Below, piece by piece: positions 43,681 to 52,073 of a DNA stretch of 64,000 nt. Source of the DNA: CAYNHQ01 sp964397255 (GTDB lineage Bacteria; Bdellovibrionota_G; JALEGL01; DATDPG01); NCBI GenBank assembly GCA_964397255.1, contig CAYNHQ010000003.1, positions 62,001 to 126,000 of the forward strand. Direction: 5' to 3'. Position 1 is the stretch's first letter; each line of letters begins with the position of its first letter. The translations under genes were made by a program, and so were the position numbers. The notes below the pieces were generated by a model. That model was not told the DNA's origin. It ran no database searches and saw only the letters and a program-made list of their open reading frames with translations.

Positions 43681-44220
43681 ATGGCGAACGACAAAAGACT
43701 GGAAAAATTCTTCTGGATTGACATGGAAATGACGGGCCTGGACGAAACAAAAGAGAAAATTCTTGAGGTTGCCGTGGTCATTACGAATACGAAATTGGAG
43801 AAACTCGATGAGTTTCATCATGTCGTTTATCAATCCAAGGAAGTGTTAGATGGGATGGATGAGTGGTGCAAAACTACGCACGGGAGAAGTGGACTCACAA
43901 AAGAAGTGGCCGCAGGAATGCCCCTCGACCGGGTCGAAGAAGAATTGGTGGCGTTTGGGAAGAAACATTTCGGAGAAGATAAGATTGTTCTTTGCGGAAA
44001 TTCCGTGGGCCAGGACCGAAAATTCATCGATCGATATATGCCGAAACTCGCTTCTCTTTTGCATTACCGCCTTATCGACGTTTCTTCTTTCAAAGAAGTC
44101 TTCCGAAATTGCTATGGTATTGTGTTTAAAAAATCAGAAGATCGTCATCGCGCGAAAGATGACATTTATGAATCGATTGCCGAACTGGCCAATTGCCTCA
44201 AGTACGTAAAAATTGATTAG
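43681..44220 (+). CDS. orn: Oligoribonuclease (Orn)
   Basis: 179-residue 3'-5' exoribonuclease of the DEDDh family that finishes RNA decay and degrades pGpG from c-di-GMP. WIDMEMTGLD (Asp14, Glu16), VYQSKEVLDGMDEWCKTTHG, GNSVGQDRKFIDRYMP and HRAKDDIYESI carry the four acidic residues and His. Full length. The stop overlaps the opposing nuclease stop by four bases. Confidence 0.97.
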   Translation: MANDKRLEKFFWIDMEMTGLDETKEKILEVAVVITNTKLEKLDEFHHVVYQSKEVLDGMDEWCKTTHGRSGLTKEVAAGMPLDRVEEELVAFGKKHFGEDKIVLCGNSVGQDRKFIDRYMPKLASLLHYRLIDVSSFKEVFRNCYGIVFKKSEDRHRAKDDIYESIAELANCLKYVKID

Positions 44221-45281
44221 CGGCAGTATTGAAGCTGTGCAGCGACGGGAAAGTGATCGGAATACCCAGTCGCGCGATAAAAGTCGAAACGGATCGGAAA
44301 ATTCGTTACCGGTTTGCGGATCTCTTCGGGAGCAAAGATTTCAAATCCGTCGGACTGAACTTGTATCGGATATTCCCCATTCATGAGATTCTTCGACGCA
44401 AGAATTCGATCAAAACGACTCCATTCTTTATGGGCAGCGTAGTATTCGGTCCCGGGGTAGGTGGCAGAACTAAAGAAAGGCTGGAGATCCACCAGTGGGA
44501 AAGAAGAAACTTCCGAAGATGCGATATTTCCGAGAATGGGGTTGGGTGTTTCGCTGTCTGGCACATTGAAATCCCCCATTACCAACACGGCTTCACCGCG
44601 CGCTAGAACTTCTGATACGATTTTAGAAACCACACTCGCGGCCTTCATGCGGGCTTCCGTGGGCTTATTTTGCGAAGGCCAATGATTGACAAGTACGGTC
44701 AACACATGGGCTCCGATTTGGAGTGGAACTTCCAAAACATCCCGCGAATCCCCTATTCCATCTCCATTTAAGTCAACCGCATGCGGGGTCGCAGAACGGG
44801 CGAGTGGAAATTTGCTGACAAGCCCCACATCCATGCCCCTTGGATCTGGGCTTTCAAAATGGACCACATTCCGATAACCAAATATGCGGAGGTGCTGCTC
44901 GAACAAGTCTTGAATCACCGTTCGATTTTCCAACTCCTCAAGAGCGAGGATATCTGGACCTTGGCCTCCATCATATTGGGTAACTACCGAGGCAATATTC
45001 TTTAACTTTTGGCCATATTTCCAATCGGTCCAATCGAGTGTCTTGCACATATGCTGGTAGTAAGGAATCTCGAGTCCATCGCACTTGGTAAGGTCTTTGA
45101 CCGATAGGGGAAGAAATGTTTCGTCTTTTTGATCCATATCATTTACCGCGTCGAAAAGATTTTCCACATTATAAGCCATGACTGTTAGTGGCTGGGTAGG
45201 GCAGGATTTTTCTACCCCTCGTGCATAGGGAACAAGAGAGAAGAGACTAAGGATCAATATTTGGGTCTTCCTACGGTGCAT
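44217..45281 (-). CDS. Exported endonuclease/exonuclease/phosphatase-family protein
   Basis: 354 residues. Signal peptide MHRRKTQILILSLFSLVPYARG. The EEP fold begins MAYNVENLFDAVND, with LALEELENRTVIQD (metal Glu), LVNHWPSQ, VMGDFNVPDS and the end YSDHFPVAAQL (catalytic Asp-His). Extracellular nucleases and related phosphodiesterases have this layout. The ATG at 45281 with a GGGGGGAG site was preferred over an upstream TTG. Confidence 0.9.
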   Translation of the reverse strand: MHRRKTQILILSLFSLVPYARGVEKSCPTQPLTVMAYNVENLFDAVNDMDQKDETFLPLSVKDLTKCDGLEIPYYQHMCKTLDWTDWKYGQKLKNIASVVTQYDGGQGPDILALEELENRTVIQDLFEQHLRIFGYRNVVHFESPDPRGMDVGLVSKFPLARSATPHAVDLNGDGIGDSRDVLEVPLQIGAHVLTVLVNHWPSQNKPTEARMKAASVVSKIVSEVLARGEAVLVMGDFNVPDSETPNPILGNIASSEVSSFPLVDLQPFFSSATYPGTEYYAAHKEWSRFDRILASKNLMNGEYPIQVQSDGFEIFAPEEIRKPVTNFPIRFDFYRATGYSDHFPVAAQLQYCR

Positions 45282-45386
45282 AGTTCTCCCCCCAGTGAAA
45301 ACGGTAGCAAGAGGCGGGAGATTGTAAACTGATTTTCGCTGCCGCGCACTTGCCGCAACGAGTACCGACCCGCGATGCGACAACCG

Positions 45387-45854
45387 TTACTCGTCGTCGG
45401 GTGGAAGTTTTGCCAGAAGCTCTTTCGCGGTAAGCCGGAGCCTGGGGTGTCGCCAATCGGGTACCAATTCCGCCAAGGGTGCCAAAACAAACCGTCGCTC
45501 GTGCATTCGAGGATGAGGAACTTCGATTCCTTCCTCGGAGATTGCCTCTTGCGCATAAGCCACAATATCGAGATCAATCTCGCGAGGGCCCCCCTTCGGG
45601 CCGGTGCGAGTCCTTCCCATTTCTTTTTCAATTCGAAGGAGCTCTTCCATCAATTCTTTCGGAGTAAAATCTGTATCGATTTCGACGACCGCATTGAGAA
45701 ATTTGGGTTGATCCTTAATCCCCACGGGAAGGGTTTCGGCAAGGGTCGATATCTTTTTCACGCGCGAAAACGAGCGCATTTCGTGGACTGCGCGAAGCAC
45801 CTGTCCTTCCCGATCCCCTACATTGCTTCCAAGACCCACGTAGACCAACGGCAT
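45387..45854 (-). CDS. folK: Hydroxymethyldihydropterin pyrophosphokinase (FolK)
   Basis: 155-residue HPPK of folate synthesis, transferring pyrophosphate from ATP to 6-hydroxymethyl-7,8-dihydropterin. YVGLGSNVGDRE opens the protein, FLNAVVEIDTD, GRTRTGPKGGPREIDLDIV and VPHPRMHERRFVLAPLAEL follow, all diagnostic. No other folate gene is nearby. Divergent from uppP. Confidence 0.96.
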   Translation of the reverse strand: MPLVYVGLGSNVGDREGQVLRAVHEMRSFSRVKKISTLAETLPVGIKDQPKFLNAVVEIDTDFTPKELMEELLRIEKEMGRTRTGPKGGPREIDLDIVAYAQEAISEEGIEVPHPRMHERRFVLAPLAELVPDWRHPRLRLTAKELLAKLPPDDE

Positions 45855-45921
45855 GGCGGGCGTTGTAGCCGATGCATCTGTTCTTGTCGAATTCAACAAT
45901 GAATCGTCTATACTTCTTCGT

Positions 45922-46791
45922 GTGATTTCTTCGCTTGAAGCGGCCATTCTCGGGGCGATTCAGGGGCTCACGGAGTTTCTTCCTATTTCCAGTTCGGGCC
46001 ATCTGGTCCTCGCCCAGCATTTCTTTCACATGAGTGAATCCCCTCTTTTTTACGATGTGCTACTCCATCTCGCTACGTTACTGGCCACTGTCGTTATTCT
46101 TCGTGAACAAGTCGTCCAACTTCTCAGAGCTACGCTTCGCCTTCCTCGATTCACACGCCTCTGGTTCCAAAAAGGCCACCTTGCCATCGGGGACGATCCG
46201 GAAGCTTGGACTGTGATTTTAATTCTCATATCCACTGCCGTTACCGGCACGATTGGCGTGCTCTTTCATAAACAACTGGAAGAGGAATTTTCCTCGATTC
46301 GTTCCCTTGACTGGCAGTTTGCCATAACCGGGGGATTTCTTCTCTATGCGCAACGAAAAGCCGCCGGGCCGCAGGAGGGAAAACCAAACAAATGGAAGAT
46401 GAACTCGAAAACCGCCGTGCGGGCTACGCCCAAGGACGCGTTTTTGATCGGTCTCGCGCAAGGTATCGCGATTATCCCCGCCATATCTCGCTCCGGAGCC
46501 ACGATTGCCGCGGCACTTTTGCTCGGATTCGACCGGAAGTTTGCGGGAGAGTATTCCTTTTTGATCGCGCTTCCGGCCATCGCGGGGGCCGTCGTTTTAG
46601 AAAGCCGAAAAGGACTTGGAGCTCTTGGGGTTCCACCTACCGGCGCTATCATCGGATTTATTTTATCTTTTATCTTGGGCGTCGCCACGCTGAAGCTTCT
46701 TTTAGGCTGGATTCGCGGAGGAAAACTAAACGGCTTTGCGTATTACTGCCTGGCGATTGCTCTCTTCTGCTTTGTGCTTCGATTCATGTAA
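45922..46791 (+). CDS. uppP: Undecaprenyl-diphosphatase (UppP/BacA)
   Basis: 289-residue inner-membrane phosphatase that recycles undecaprenyl diphosphate for cell-wall synthesis. GAIQGLTEFLPISSSGHLVL and IIPAISRSGATIAAALLLG are the two active-site motifs. The start is a GTG at 45922 without a clear ribosome site; an upstream frame would run into folK. The last 66 bases overlap the opposing nucleosidase gene. Confidence 0.95.
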   Translation: MISSLEAAILGAIQGLTEFLPISSSGHLVLAQHFFHMSESPLFYDVLLHLATLLATVVILREQVVQLLRATLRLPRFTRLWFQKGHLAIGDDPEAWTVILILISTAVTGTIGVLFHKQLEEEFSSIRSLDWQFAITGGFLLYAQRKAAGPQEGKPNKWKMNSKTAVRATPKDAFLIGLAQGIAIIPAISRSGATIAAALLLGFDRKFAGEYSFLIALPAIAGAVVLESRKGLGALGVPPTGAIIGFILSFILGVATLKLLLGWIRGGKLNGFAYYCLAIALFCFVLRFM

Positions 46792-47448
46792 TACCTTTTT
46801 TAAGAGAGACGTTGCGGGCCCATTCATTCGACGTTGAATTCGAATTCCCCAAATCAGATGTCCAAACGTAAAGAGCCAGGGAATCAGCTTATCTTTGCGA
46901 GGCCGGCCGAATCCATCTGAAATTCCTCCCAGCCCCGTCGGTAAATTTTCGTCCGCACGATCCAGAATGGAGCGCGCCACCATCCATGGAATTCCCTTTT
47001 CACGACAAACTCTTCCCCACACCGCACTTTCCATATCGACTGCGATCGCACCGGTGGCCGCGTGAAGCCCCGCCTTTTCGGCCGGAGAAGCTACCAGATG
47101 ATCCACCGTGACGAGAGCCTCCGAAAAAATGGAGGCGATGGGGAATAAATCTTTCGTCGGCTTTTCAACGCTCGTTCCATATCGAACTTCGGATGGCAAG
47201 ATGAGGTCACCGATATGGAGACGAGGGGAGAGTGCCCCCGCAACCCCAACTCCAATTACAGCGCTGAAATTGGATAAGTCAACGAGAGCCGATCGCAGCC
47301 CTTTTTCCGCAGCCTCAACACCCATCCCCGTAACCACAATATTTTCACGCACAAGATAATCTTGCTTCGCTGCCCAAGGCTTCGCGCTCTTTCCAAAAAT
47401 AGCCTCCGCCTCAGGCAACGTAGCCGTAACAAAAAGGATCTCCCTCAC
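46726..47448 (-). CDS. Nucleoside phosphorylase/nucleosidase superfamily protein
   Basis: 240 residues. LFVTATLPEAEAI, VVTGMGVEAAEKGLRSAL, VGVAGALSPRLHIGDLI and AVDMESAVWGRVCREKGIPW (the ribose-binding Met-Glu-Ser and active-site Asp region) match the MTAN/futalosine hydrolase/HpnG superfamily. The substrate is not assigned. The C-terminal 22 codons overlap the uppP end. The start overlaps the upstream lipoprotein stop by four bases. Confidence 0.88.
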   Translation of the reverse strand: MREILFVTATLPEAEAIFGKSAKPWAAKQDYLVRENIVVTGMGVEAAEKGLRSALVDLSNFSAVIGVGVAGALSPRLHIGDLILPSEVRYGTSVEKPTKDLFPIASIFSEALVTVDHLVASPAEKAGLHAATGAIAVDMESAVWGRVCREKGIPWMVARSILDRADENLPTGLGGISDGFGRPRKDKLIPWLFTFGHLIWGIRIQRRMNGPATSLLKKVLHESKHKAEESNRQAVIRKAV

Positions 47449-48317
47449 GGGAGTATCCTCAGTCCCATTGCAACCGCCACTAATTTCATTGCAGCGGTGT
47501 GATCATTGATCGCTTCTGTCAGCGGCCCAATCTGAGGAGCTTCTTTTCTAATTTCCTCAATCAATTTTGCCTTCACATCATCCATATTTGACTGAACCAA
47601 TCTCCTTACCTCATCGATCTTAAGTGGCTTAATCCATGTAGCCAAAGTGTTTAAGGATCGATCTACGTCCTCTAACGTTTTAAGTGCATTGGGAACAGTT
47701 TTTTCCGATAGCCAAGAAATCTTACGTTCTTTTTGGATCTTATCTGCTGTCGACTGTCGAGCGGCGTCATTTAAATATGCTGTAGTATCAATAATCGCTA
47801 CAGCCGGCTCTGTAAGATTTATACGGTCTTCCGGGCTCACAAGCCCCATCAGATCAGCAACCTTACCCATGATCCGCAAGTTCGAAGAAATTTGAGACAT
47901 TTGGCTGAGCAATGTCTGAAAGTTACCCTCTTTTTTGGCGAGTTGGTCGTTGAAATCAGCTACTTCGGTCGTTAAATTGTGCAGATCGGCGCCATAGGTC
48001 TGTATGGATTCCGGTGTAATCGTGGATAAAAGGGCCAGAGTTTTTTGCGAAACCGCCGTTCCCTGTTCCACAAATTTGCTGAATTCCGCATCCCTTTTTT
48101 CCAAAACCTCGACCATTTTGTCCATCGGCTGGCGCAAATCCCCCACCGTACGAGAGGCGGCTACAAAGTTTTTGTTAAGAACTTTTAATTGCTCCAGGTT
48201 CTCGGCCAGCGTGGCATTGGTTCGGTCGATTTTGCCGCCACCCACACAACCGACACTTGTGGCCACCCAAAGGAAAAAAATTCCGTATATGCACCCTTGT
48301 CTCATGACGGCTCTCAT
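47445..48317 (-). CDS. Hypothetical helical lipoprotein
   Basis: About 290 residues from the ATG at 48317. The lipobox is VATSVGC, followed by a nearly all-helical polar region with heptad-like stretches (LEQLKVLNKNFVAASRTV, LRQPMDKMVEVLEKRDAEF). It resembles the periplasmic helical tail of Mce-type or coiled-coil envelope proteins, but no domain is certain. Divergent from the GbsR/MarR-like regulator, with the palindrome at 48333-48350 between them. Confidence 0.75.
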   Translation of the reverse strand: MRAVMRQGCIYGIFFLWVATSVGCVGGGKIDRTNATLAENLEQLKVLNKNFVAASRTVGDLRQPMDKMVEVLEKRDAEFSKFVEQGTAVSQKTLALLSTITPESIQTYGADLHNLTTEVADFNDQLAKKEGNFQTLLSQMSQISSNLRIMGKVADLMGLVSPEDRINLTEPAVAIIDTTAYLNDAARQSTADKIQKERKISWLSEKTVPNALKTLEDVDRSLNTLATWIKPLKIDEVRRLVQSNMDDVKAKLIEEIRKEAPQIGPLTEAINDHTAAMKLVAVAMGLRILP

Positions 48318-48332
48318 TCCGGGCCCATGTAT

Positions 48333-48350
48333 ATTCAGAATTTTCTGAAT
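48333..48350. promoter_or_regulatory. Palindrome between lipoprotein and GbsR-like regulator (candidate operator)
   Basis: ATTCAGAA-TT-TTCTGAAT: perfect 8-bp inverted repeat with a 2-base spacer, in the 78-bp divergent spacer beside a winged-helix regulator gene. Size and symmetry fit a dimeric MarR/GbsR-type operator that could control both directions. Confidence 0.6.
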
Positions 48351-48395
48351 TTTCAAATCTTTGCTTCTTTGAAAAATCTGGTAGCGTGCCCGCCG

Positions 48396-48953
48396 ATGCT
48401 AGAAGTCTCCCCGATTCCAAACCCTCCCCTTCCAGCTCCACAGCGCGAAGACTCTCCTTTTCTCGATATCATCGGAGATCTCGTCGAACAGTGGGGCTTT
48501 AATCGTCATACGGGTCGGATCTGGGCACTCCTGTATCTCCATGCGGAACCGCTTACACCGAAACAAATTCAGCAGGACCTCGCCCTAAGCGCGGGATCGG
48601 TGAATGCACTGCTCTCGGAACTTCAGACCTGGGGAGCGATCCGCCGCATTCGAATTCCCGGCGATCGTAACTTCTACTTCGAACCGCAAACAGCCGTTTG
48701 GAAATCGGTAGCCAATGTTCTTCAGAGCCGGGAATTGCGAATCCTCGCTGAGGCGCGAACAGGAATGGAAGCGCTGACGGAGAATCTAAAAAAATCTCCC
48801 AAGAGTGAGGAGCGCGACCTGCAGCTCAGTCGGCTGGAGCGTATCTCTTCTTTGCTTGGGGTTGCGGCCTCGATCGGTAATCTCTTAGTCAATGCGCCTG
48901 TGGAGCGATTAGAGAAGTTGAGTCAATTCATTCGAAAATTGAGGAACCTTTAA
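48396..48953 (+). CDS. GbsR/MarR-like transcriptional regulator
   Basis: 185 residues. GRIWALLYLHAEPLTPKQIQ begins the winged helix, SAGSVNALLSELQTWGAIRR is the recognition helix and first wing strand, and PGDRNFYFEP the wing. This is the GbsR layout of MarR-fold regulators. The rest is a helical dimerisation region. I used the ATG at 48396; the longer frame runs under the divergent gene. Ligand unknown. A 91-codon gene follows one base after the stop. Confidence 0.88.
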   Translation: MLEVSPIPNPPLPAPQREDSPFLDIIGDLVEQWGFNRHTGRIWALLYLHAEPLTPKQIQQDLALSAGSVNALLSELQTWGAIRRIRIPGDRNFYFEPQTAVWKSVANVLQSRELRILAEARTGMEALTENLKKSPKSEERDLQLSRLERISSLLGVAASIGNLLVNAPVERLEKLSQFIRKLRNL

Positions 48954-48954
48954 T

Positions 48955-49230
48955 ATGCCTCTGGATGGAAGCCCCAAAAAGTTTGCGCAAGATGTCGCCT
49001 CAGGGCTCGTGACGGTGAATCGAATGATGCTCAAGAGGTACACGCCGATGGATATTCAGAAAATGCTCCAGGGGTTGGATGGTTTTGCGAAAGAAGTCCG
49101 TACCCAAGCGGTAGACACGGGCGATCATGAAGCTTTGAAAGAAAAGGGAATGAAATCACAACGGTTAAACGGCGCGCTCTTGGTGATTCGTCAGTACATC
49201 AAAGAAAACAAATTGGGATTCGCAGGCTAG
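48955..49230 (+). CDS. Hypothetical small protein downstream of GbsR-like regulator
   Basis: 91 residues, polar and helical, with no recognised domain (contains MLKRYTPMDIQKMLQGLDG). No signal peptide. It starts one base after the regulator stop and is therefore likely co-expressed with it. Confidence 0.65.
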   Translation: MPLDGSPKKFAQDVASGLVTVNRMMLKRYTPMDIQKMLQGLDGFAKEVRTQAVDTGDHEALKEKGMKSQRLNGALLVIRQYIKENKLGFAG

Positions 49231-49231
49231 C

Positions 49232-50710
49232 TTAATTCTGTTCGGGAAGCAGCCACTGTTTACAGAAAGCGAGTTTTCGACATTCCTTGATTTGGTTACT
49301 CATCTGAGATCGAACCGGACTAAGTAACCGATCCAGATTCTTTGGGCCTAAACTAGTTTTCAAAGGTTCAAAATCAGGATGGTTTGCTACGATCGAGATA
49401 TCTTTAAATCCGTTCTTTATCGCTTGTTTGAGCCAGTACTGCGCTTCGGAAATATTTCCGCGGATCGACTCCAAACGCGCAAGATCATATTGGGCATTCA
49501 CATCCGTGGGTCCCCTGGCCCGTAACTTTTGCTCAATCATTTCCGTATCTTTTGGACGACCCTGTCGTTCGTTGAAGAGCAACGTATACGCCAAGGCATC
49601 TTCATCGTCGGGATTCTTGAGGGCGGCGGCTTCTAGCCCCTCGGCAAATTGCTGGGATTCCTCGGACGCAAAAGCGTTCGCAAGTAAAGCGGAGGTATAG
49701 GCAAAATAGGTTTCTTTCTTGCTGTGTAATTTCTTGCCTTCTTCACTCGCTGTTTGAGCGCTTTGAAAGTCACCTTGCGAGATATACGCATCTACCAAGC
49801 CGTAATATGCCGATTCCAAGCCAGGATCCTCTGGGAAGTGCTCAATTTGTTCTTGAAACACCTTGGTGGCTTTGTGCGAAAATCCGAGGCGCCACAGAGC
49901 AAGGCCGATTGGAAAACGCACTCTTGTATCTTCGGGATGTTGAGCCAGTCGTTCCGAGGCCGTCGCCACTAGTTGCGCGAGCTGCCCCAGCCAACCCTGG
50001 CAACGAGTGCGTTGATAGACAACCATATCCTCCCAATCTTCATACCCATCGCGAGTTCTCATGAGATCGAGTTGGGCTAGAGCCTGTTTGTATCGTTGCA
50101 TGCCGTATAGCGCAGTGATTAGAGGCAAGTAGTTACGGGCCGGCGTGGGGTCGAAACGGAGAGCCTCTCTTCCAGCTTGTTCACCTTCTTCAAATTTTTT
50201 CAAACGGTTGTACGCGTTAGCTTCCATCCTATATAGGCGCCCGAAGGCCTTGCTCACACGAGGTTGAAGAGACCTATCCTGCGTCTTTTGAGCGGATGAA
50301 AGAATCGCCTTCGCTTCTTGAAGTATGTCGAGAGCTTGTTGCGCTAGATCGACATTCTTCTCCTGCGGCTTTTCCAATTGGACCACGAGCTGCGCAGCTT
50401 GTGACGTTTTAGCCTCAGCCCCGTAGACACTCTTTAAAGTCGGATTCGGCTTCTGTTCATAAATGCCCTGCAGCGCCGCGTAGAGTTGAAAAGATAGCTT
50501 GGGGGCCTCCATTCTTTCAGGAAGCGCGCGCAACGTGTCATTTGTAGATTCAAATTGCAACTCAAGATCTACCAAGGATTCTTCGGAGTTTGAATCGATG
50601 GTTTGCAATTGCTGACGGATTTCCTCAAATATCGGAGGTTCGGCTCTGGCCAACTGGATAGCAAAAATACAGACTAACAACACAAGGGTTCGTGTGGGGG
50701 CTACACTCAT
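49232..50710 (-). CDS. Exported TPR-repeat protein
   Basis: 492 residues. Signal peptide MSVAPTRTLVLLVCIFAIQLARA. The rest is helical, with several tetratricopeptide-like units from about residue 165 (for example RVSKAFGRLYRMEANAYNRL, GREALRFDPTPARNYLPL, GLALWRLGFSHKATKVFQEQ, and a final AQYWLKQAIKNGFKD). It is probably a periplasmic scaffold. It is the last gene of the exported-protein block running from 57016. Confidence 0.85.
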   Translation of the reverse strand: MSVAPTRTLVLLVCIFAIQLARAEPPIFEEIRQQLQTIDSNSEESLVDLELQFESTNDTLRALPERMEAPKLSFQLYAALQGIYEQKPNPTLKSVYGAEAKTSQAAQLVVQLEKPQEKNVDLAQQALDILQEAKAILSSAQKTQDRSLQPRVSKAFGRLYRMEANAYNRLKKFEEGEQAGREALRFDPTPARNYLPLITALYGMQRYKQALAQLDLMRTRDGYEDWEDMVVYQRTRCQGWLGQLAQLVATASERLAQHPEDTRVRFPIGLALWRLGFSHKATKVFQEQIEHFPEDPGLESAYYGLVDAYISQGDFQSAQTASEEGKKLHSKKETYFAYTSALLANAFASEESQQFAEGLEAAALKNPDDEDALAYTLLFNERQGRPKDTEMIEQKLRARGPTDVNAQYDLARLESIRGNISEAQYWLKQAIKNGFKDISIVANHPDFEPLKTSLGPKNLDRLLSPVRSQMSNQIKECRKLAFCKQWLLPEQN

Positions 50711-50780
50711 TTCGTCCTTCCTTGCTTGAAAAATGCTTGGCTATCATAGCCGGGAGAGTAAATCCAGCGACTTTACCAAA

Positions 50781-52073
50781 TTAATTCTTTTGTAGATTTT
50801 CCACAGCCGCCACCAAGCCATAGGGAAGAATCACACGGATTTCACAGGGAGTCTGATTTTTCCCACCGCACGACTCTTTCGCGGTCTCGGCTTGGACTTT
50901 CAACATACGTTCCAGATTGCCTAAAAATTCCTTTGTGGGACGAATTTCCCCCGCTCGATTAAATGGGTGAATTTCTGTGGGTAGAGCCACGAACCATTGG
51001 TTAAGATCCGGCGTTTCGAAAGTCCTATAGATGATTCCAATGATGGCTCCTGCCACAAGGGCCTTCCAGCCGCCTTCAGCGGTCTCCTCCCAACGAGGGC
51101 CCCGCGTTTCTTTCAAGCATTTAGCATCTTTTGCGGGGTCGGATGGAAACACCCTGCGACCCCTTGTGATGATCCCTCGGGCCTCTCGATTCACCAATTG
51201 GGAAACCCGAAAAAGAGATTCGGAGTCATTCCAGTCATAAACCAGAATGAATGGATCTTCTCTTGCCTCCTCTATGACGAGGTCCTGAAATCGTTGGATC
51301 ATTCTTTGGTCCAGCCCCAAATAGTCAGGCAAGGTTAGCTTCGGCGTTTCGGCAATACCATCGACGATTTTCGGAATCTGTCGGTCCAGGCGCTGAGTCA
51401 TCGCATCTAAAAAGCTTTTATTTCCCCCGCCAATCGGGCTTTCTTGATCTTCCATGATTACGCTTCGAGCAGCCTCTGCAATCAATCGATCTCTTTCCTC
51501 TTGAACTGCGATCAGCGGAACACGAATGTCCCCTCTTCCGCGCACGTAAAGAATACCCTCTATCTTCTCGATGTTTCCGCTACGCAAGAGTGATTCCGAA
51601 AGAGCGCGGTTTCGTTTTGCATTCTCCACGATTCCAGCGGCACGTGCAGCTAGGGGGTTCGCGGGAATATCCGCTCCTTCCATCGCCCAATTTTGTAACC
51701 AAGAAGCATCTAGAGCTCGCTGTTTTCCGCGGTTCCAGGACACATACCCGTATCCTAGCGACATCGCGCCAGCACCCTGCGCCATTCTTTTCCATTTGAA
51801 TTTTTCTCTCTGCCCGAAATTTCCTCGAACCATCGACGCCAGTTCTTCCCGATGTTCCAGGCTTCGGTATTGAAGGATCGTCTGTTCGAGCGTCCCCTCC
51901 TCAAAGACAATACGCGTATTTAGATTTTCTCCTTTGGCTCGAAGGTACACCACAAGGGCCTCATTGGTTTCCTCCGCAACCAATTGGAGAACGTCCGGCC
52001 TCATGGATGCAGCCATTAAAGGCCGCCCCATAAACAAGCCAAAGCTCAAAATAAGGAAGAGACTCTTTTTCAC
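50781..52073 (-). CDS. Exported paralogue C of tandem family
   Basis: 430 residues from the GTG at 52073, whose GTGA overlaps the stop of paralogue B. Signal peptide VKKSLFLILSFGLFMGRPLMA. No known domain. It shares with its two upstream neighbours a short Gly-rich hydrophobic segment (GAGAMSLGYGYVSWNRGKQR), a hydrophobic stretch near the end (ALVAGAIIGIIY), a P-x6-GE-x segment, and a C-terminal C-x6-PCEIRVILP motif. It lacks some of the N-terminal length of the others. The C-terminal Cys pair is probably a disulfide. Confidence 0.7.
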   Translation of the reverse strand: MKKSLFLILSFGLFMGRPLMAASMRPDVLQLVAEETNEALVVYLRAKGENLNTRIVFEEGTLEQTILQYRSLEHREELASMVRGNFGQREKFKWKRMAQGAGAMSLGYGYVSWNRGKQRALDASWLQNWAMEGADIPANPLAARAAGIVENAKRNRALSESLLRSGNIEKIEGILYVRGRGDIRVPLIAVQEERDRLIAEAARSVIMEDQESPIGGGNKSFLDAMTQRLDRQIPKIVDGIAETPKLTLPDYLGLDQRMIQRFQDLVIEEAREDPFILVYDWNDSESLFRVSQLVNREARGIITRGRRVFPSDPAKDAKCLKETRGPRWEETAEGGWKALVAGAIIGIIYRTFETPDLNQWFVALPTEIHPFNRAGEIRPTKEFLGNLERMLKVQAETAKESCGGKNQTPCEIRVILPYGLVAAVENLQKN

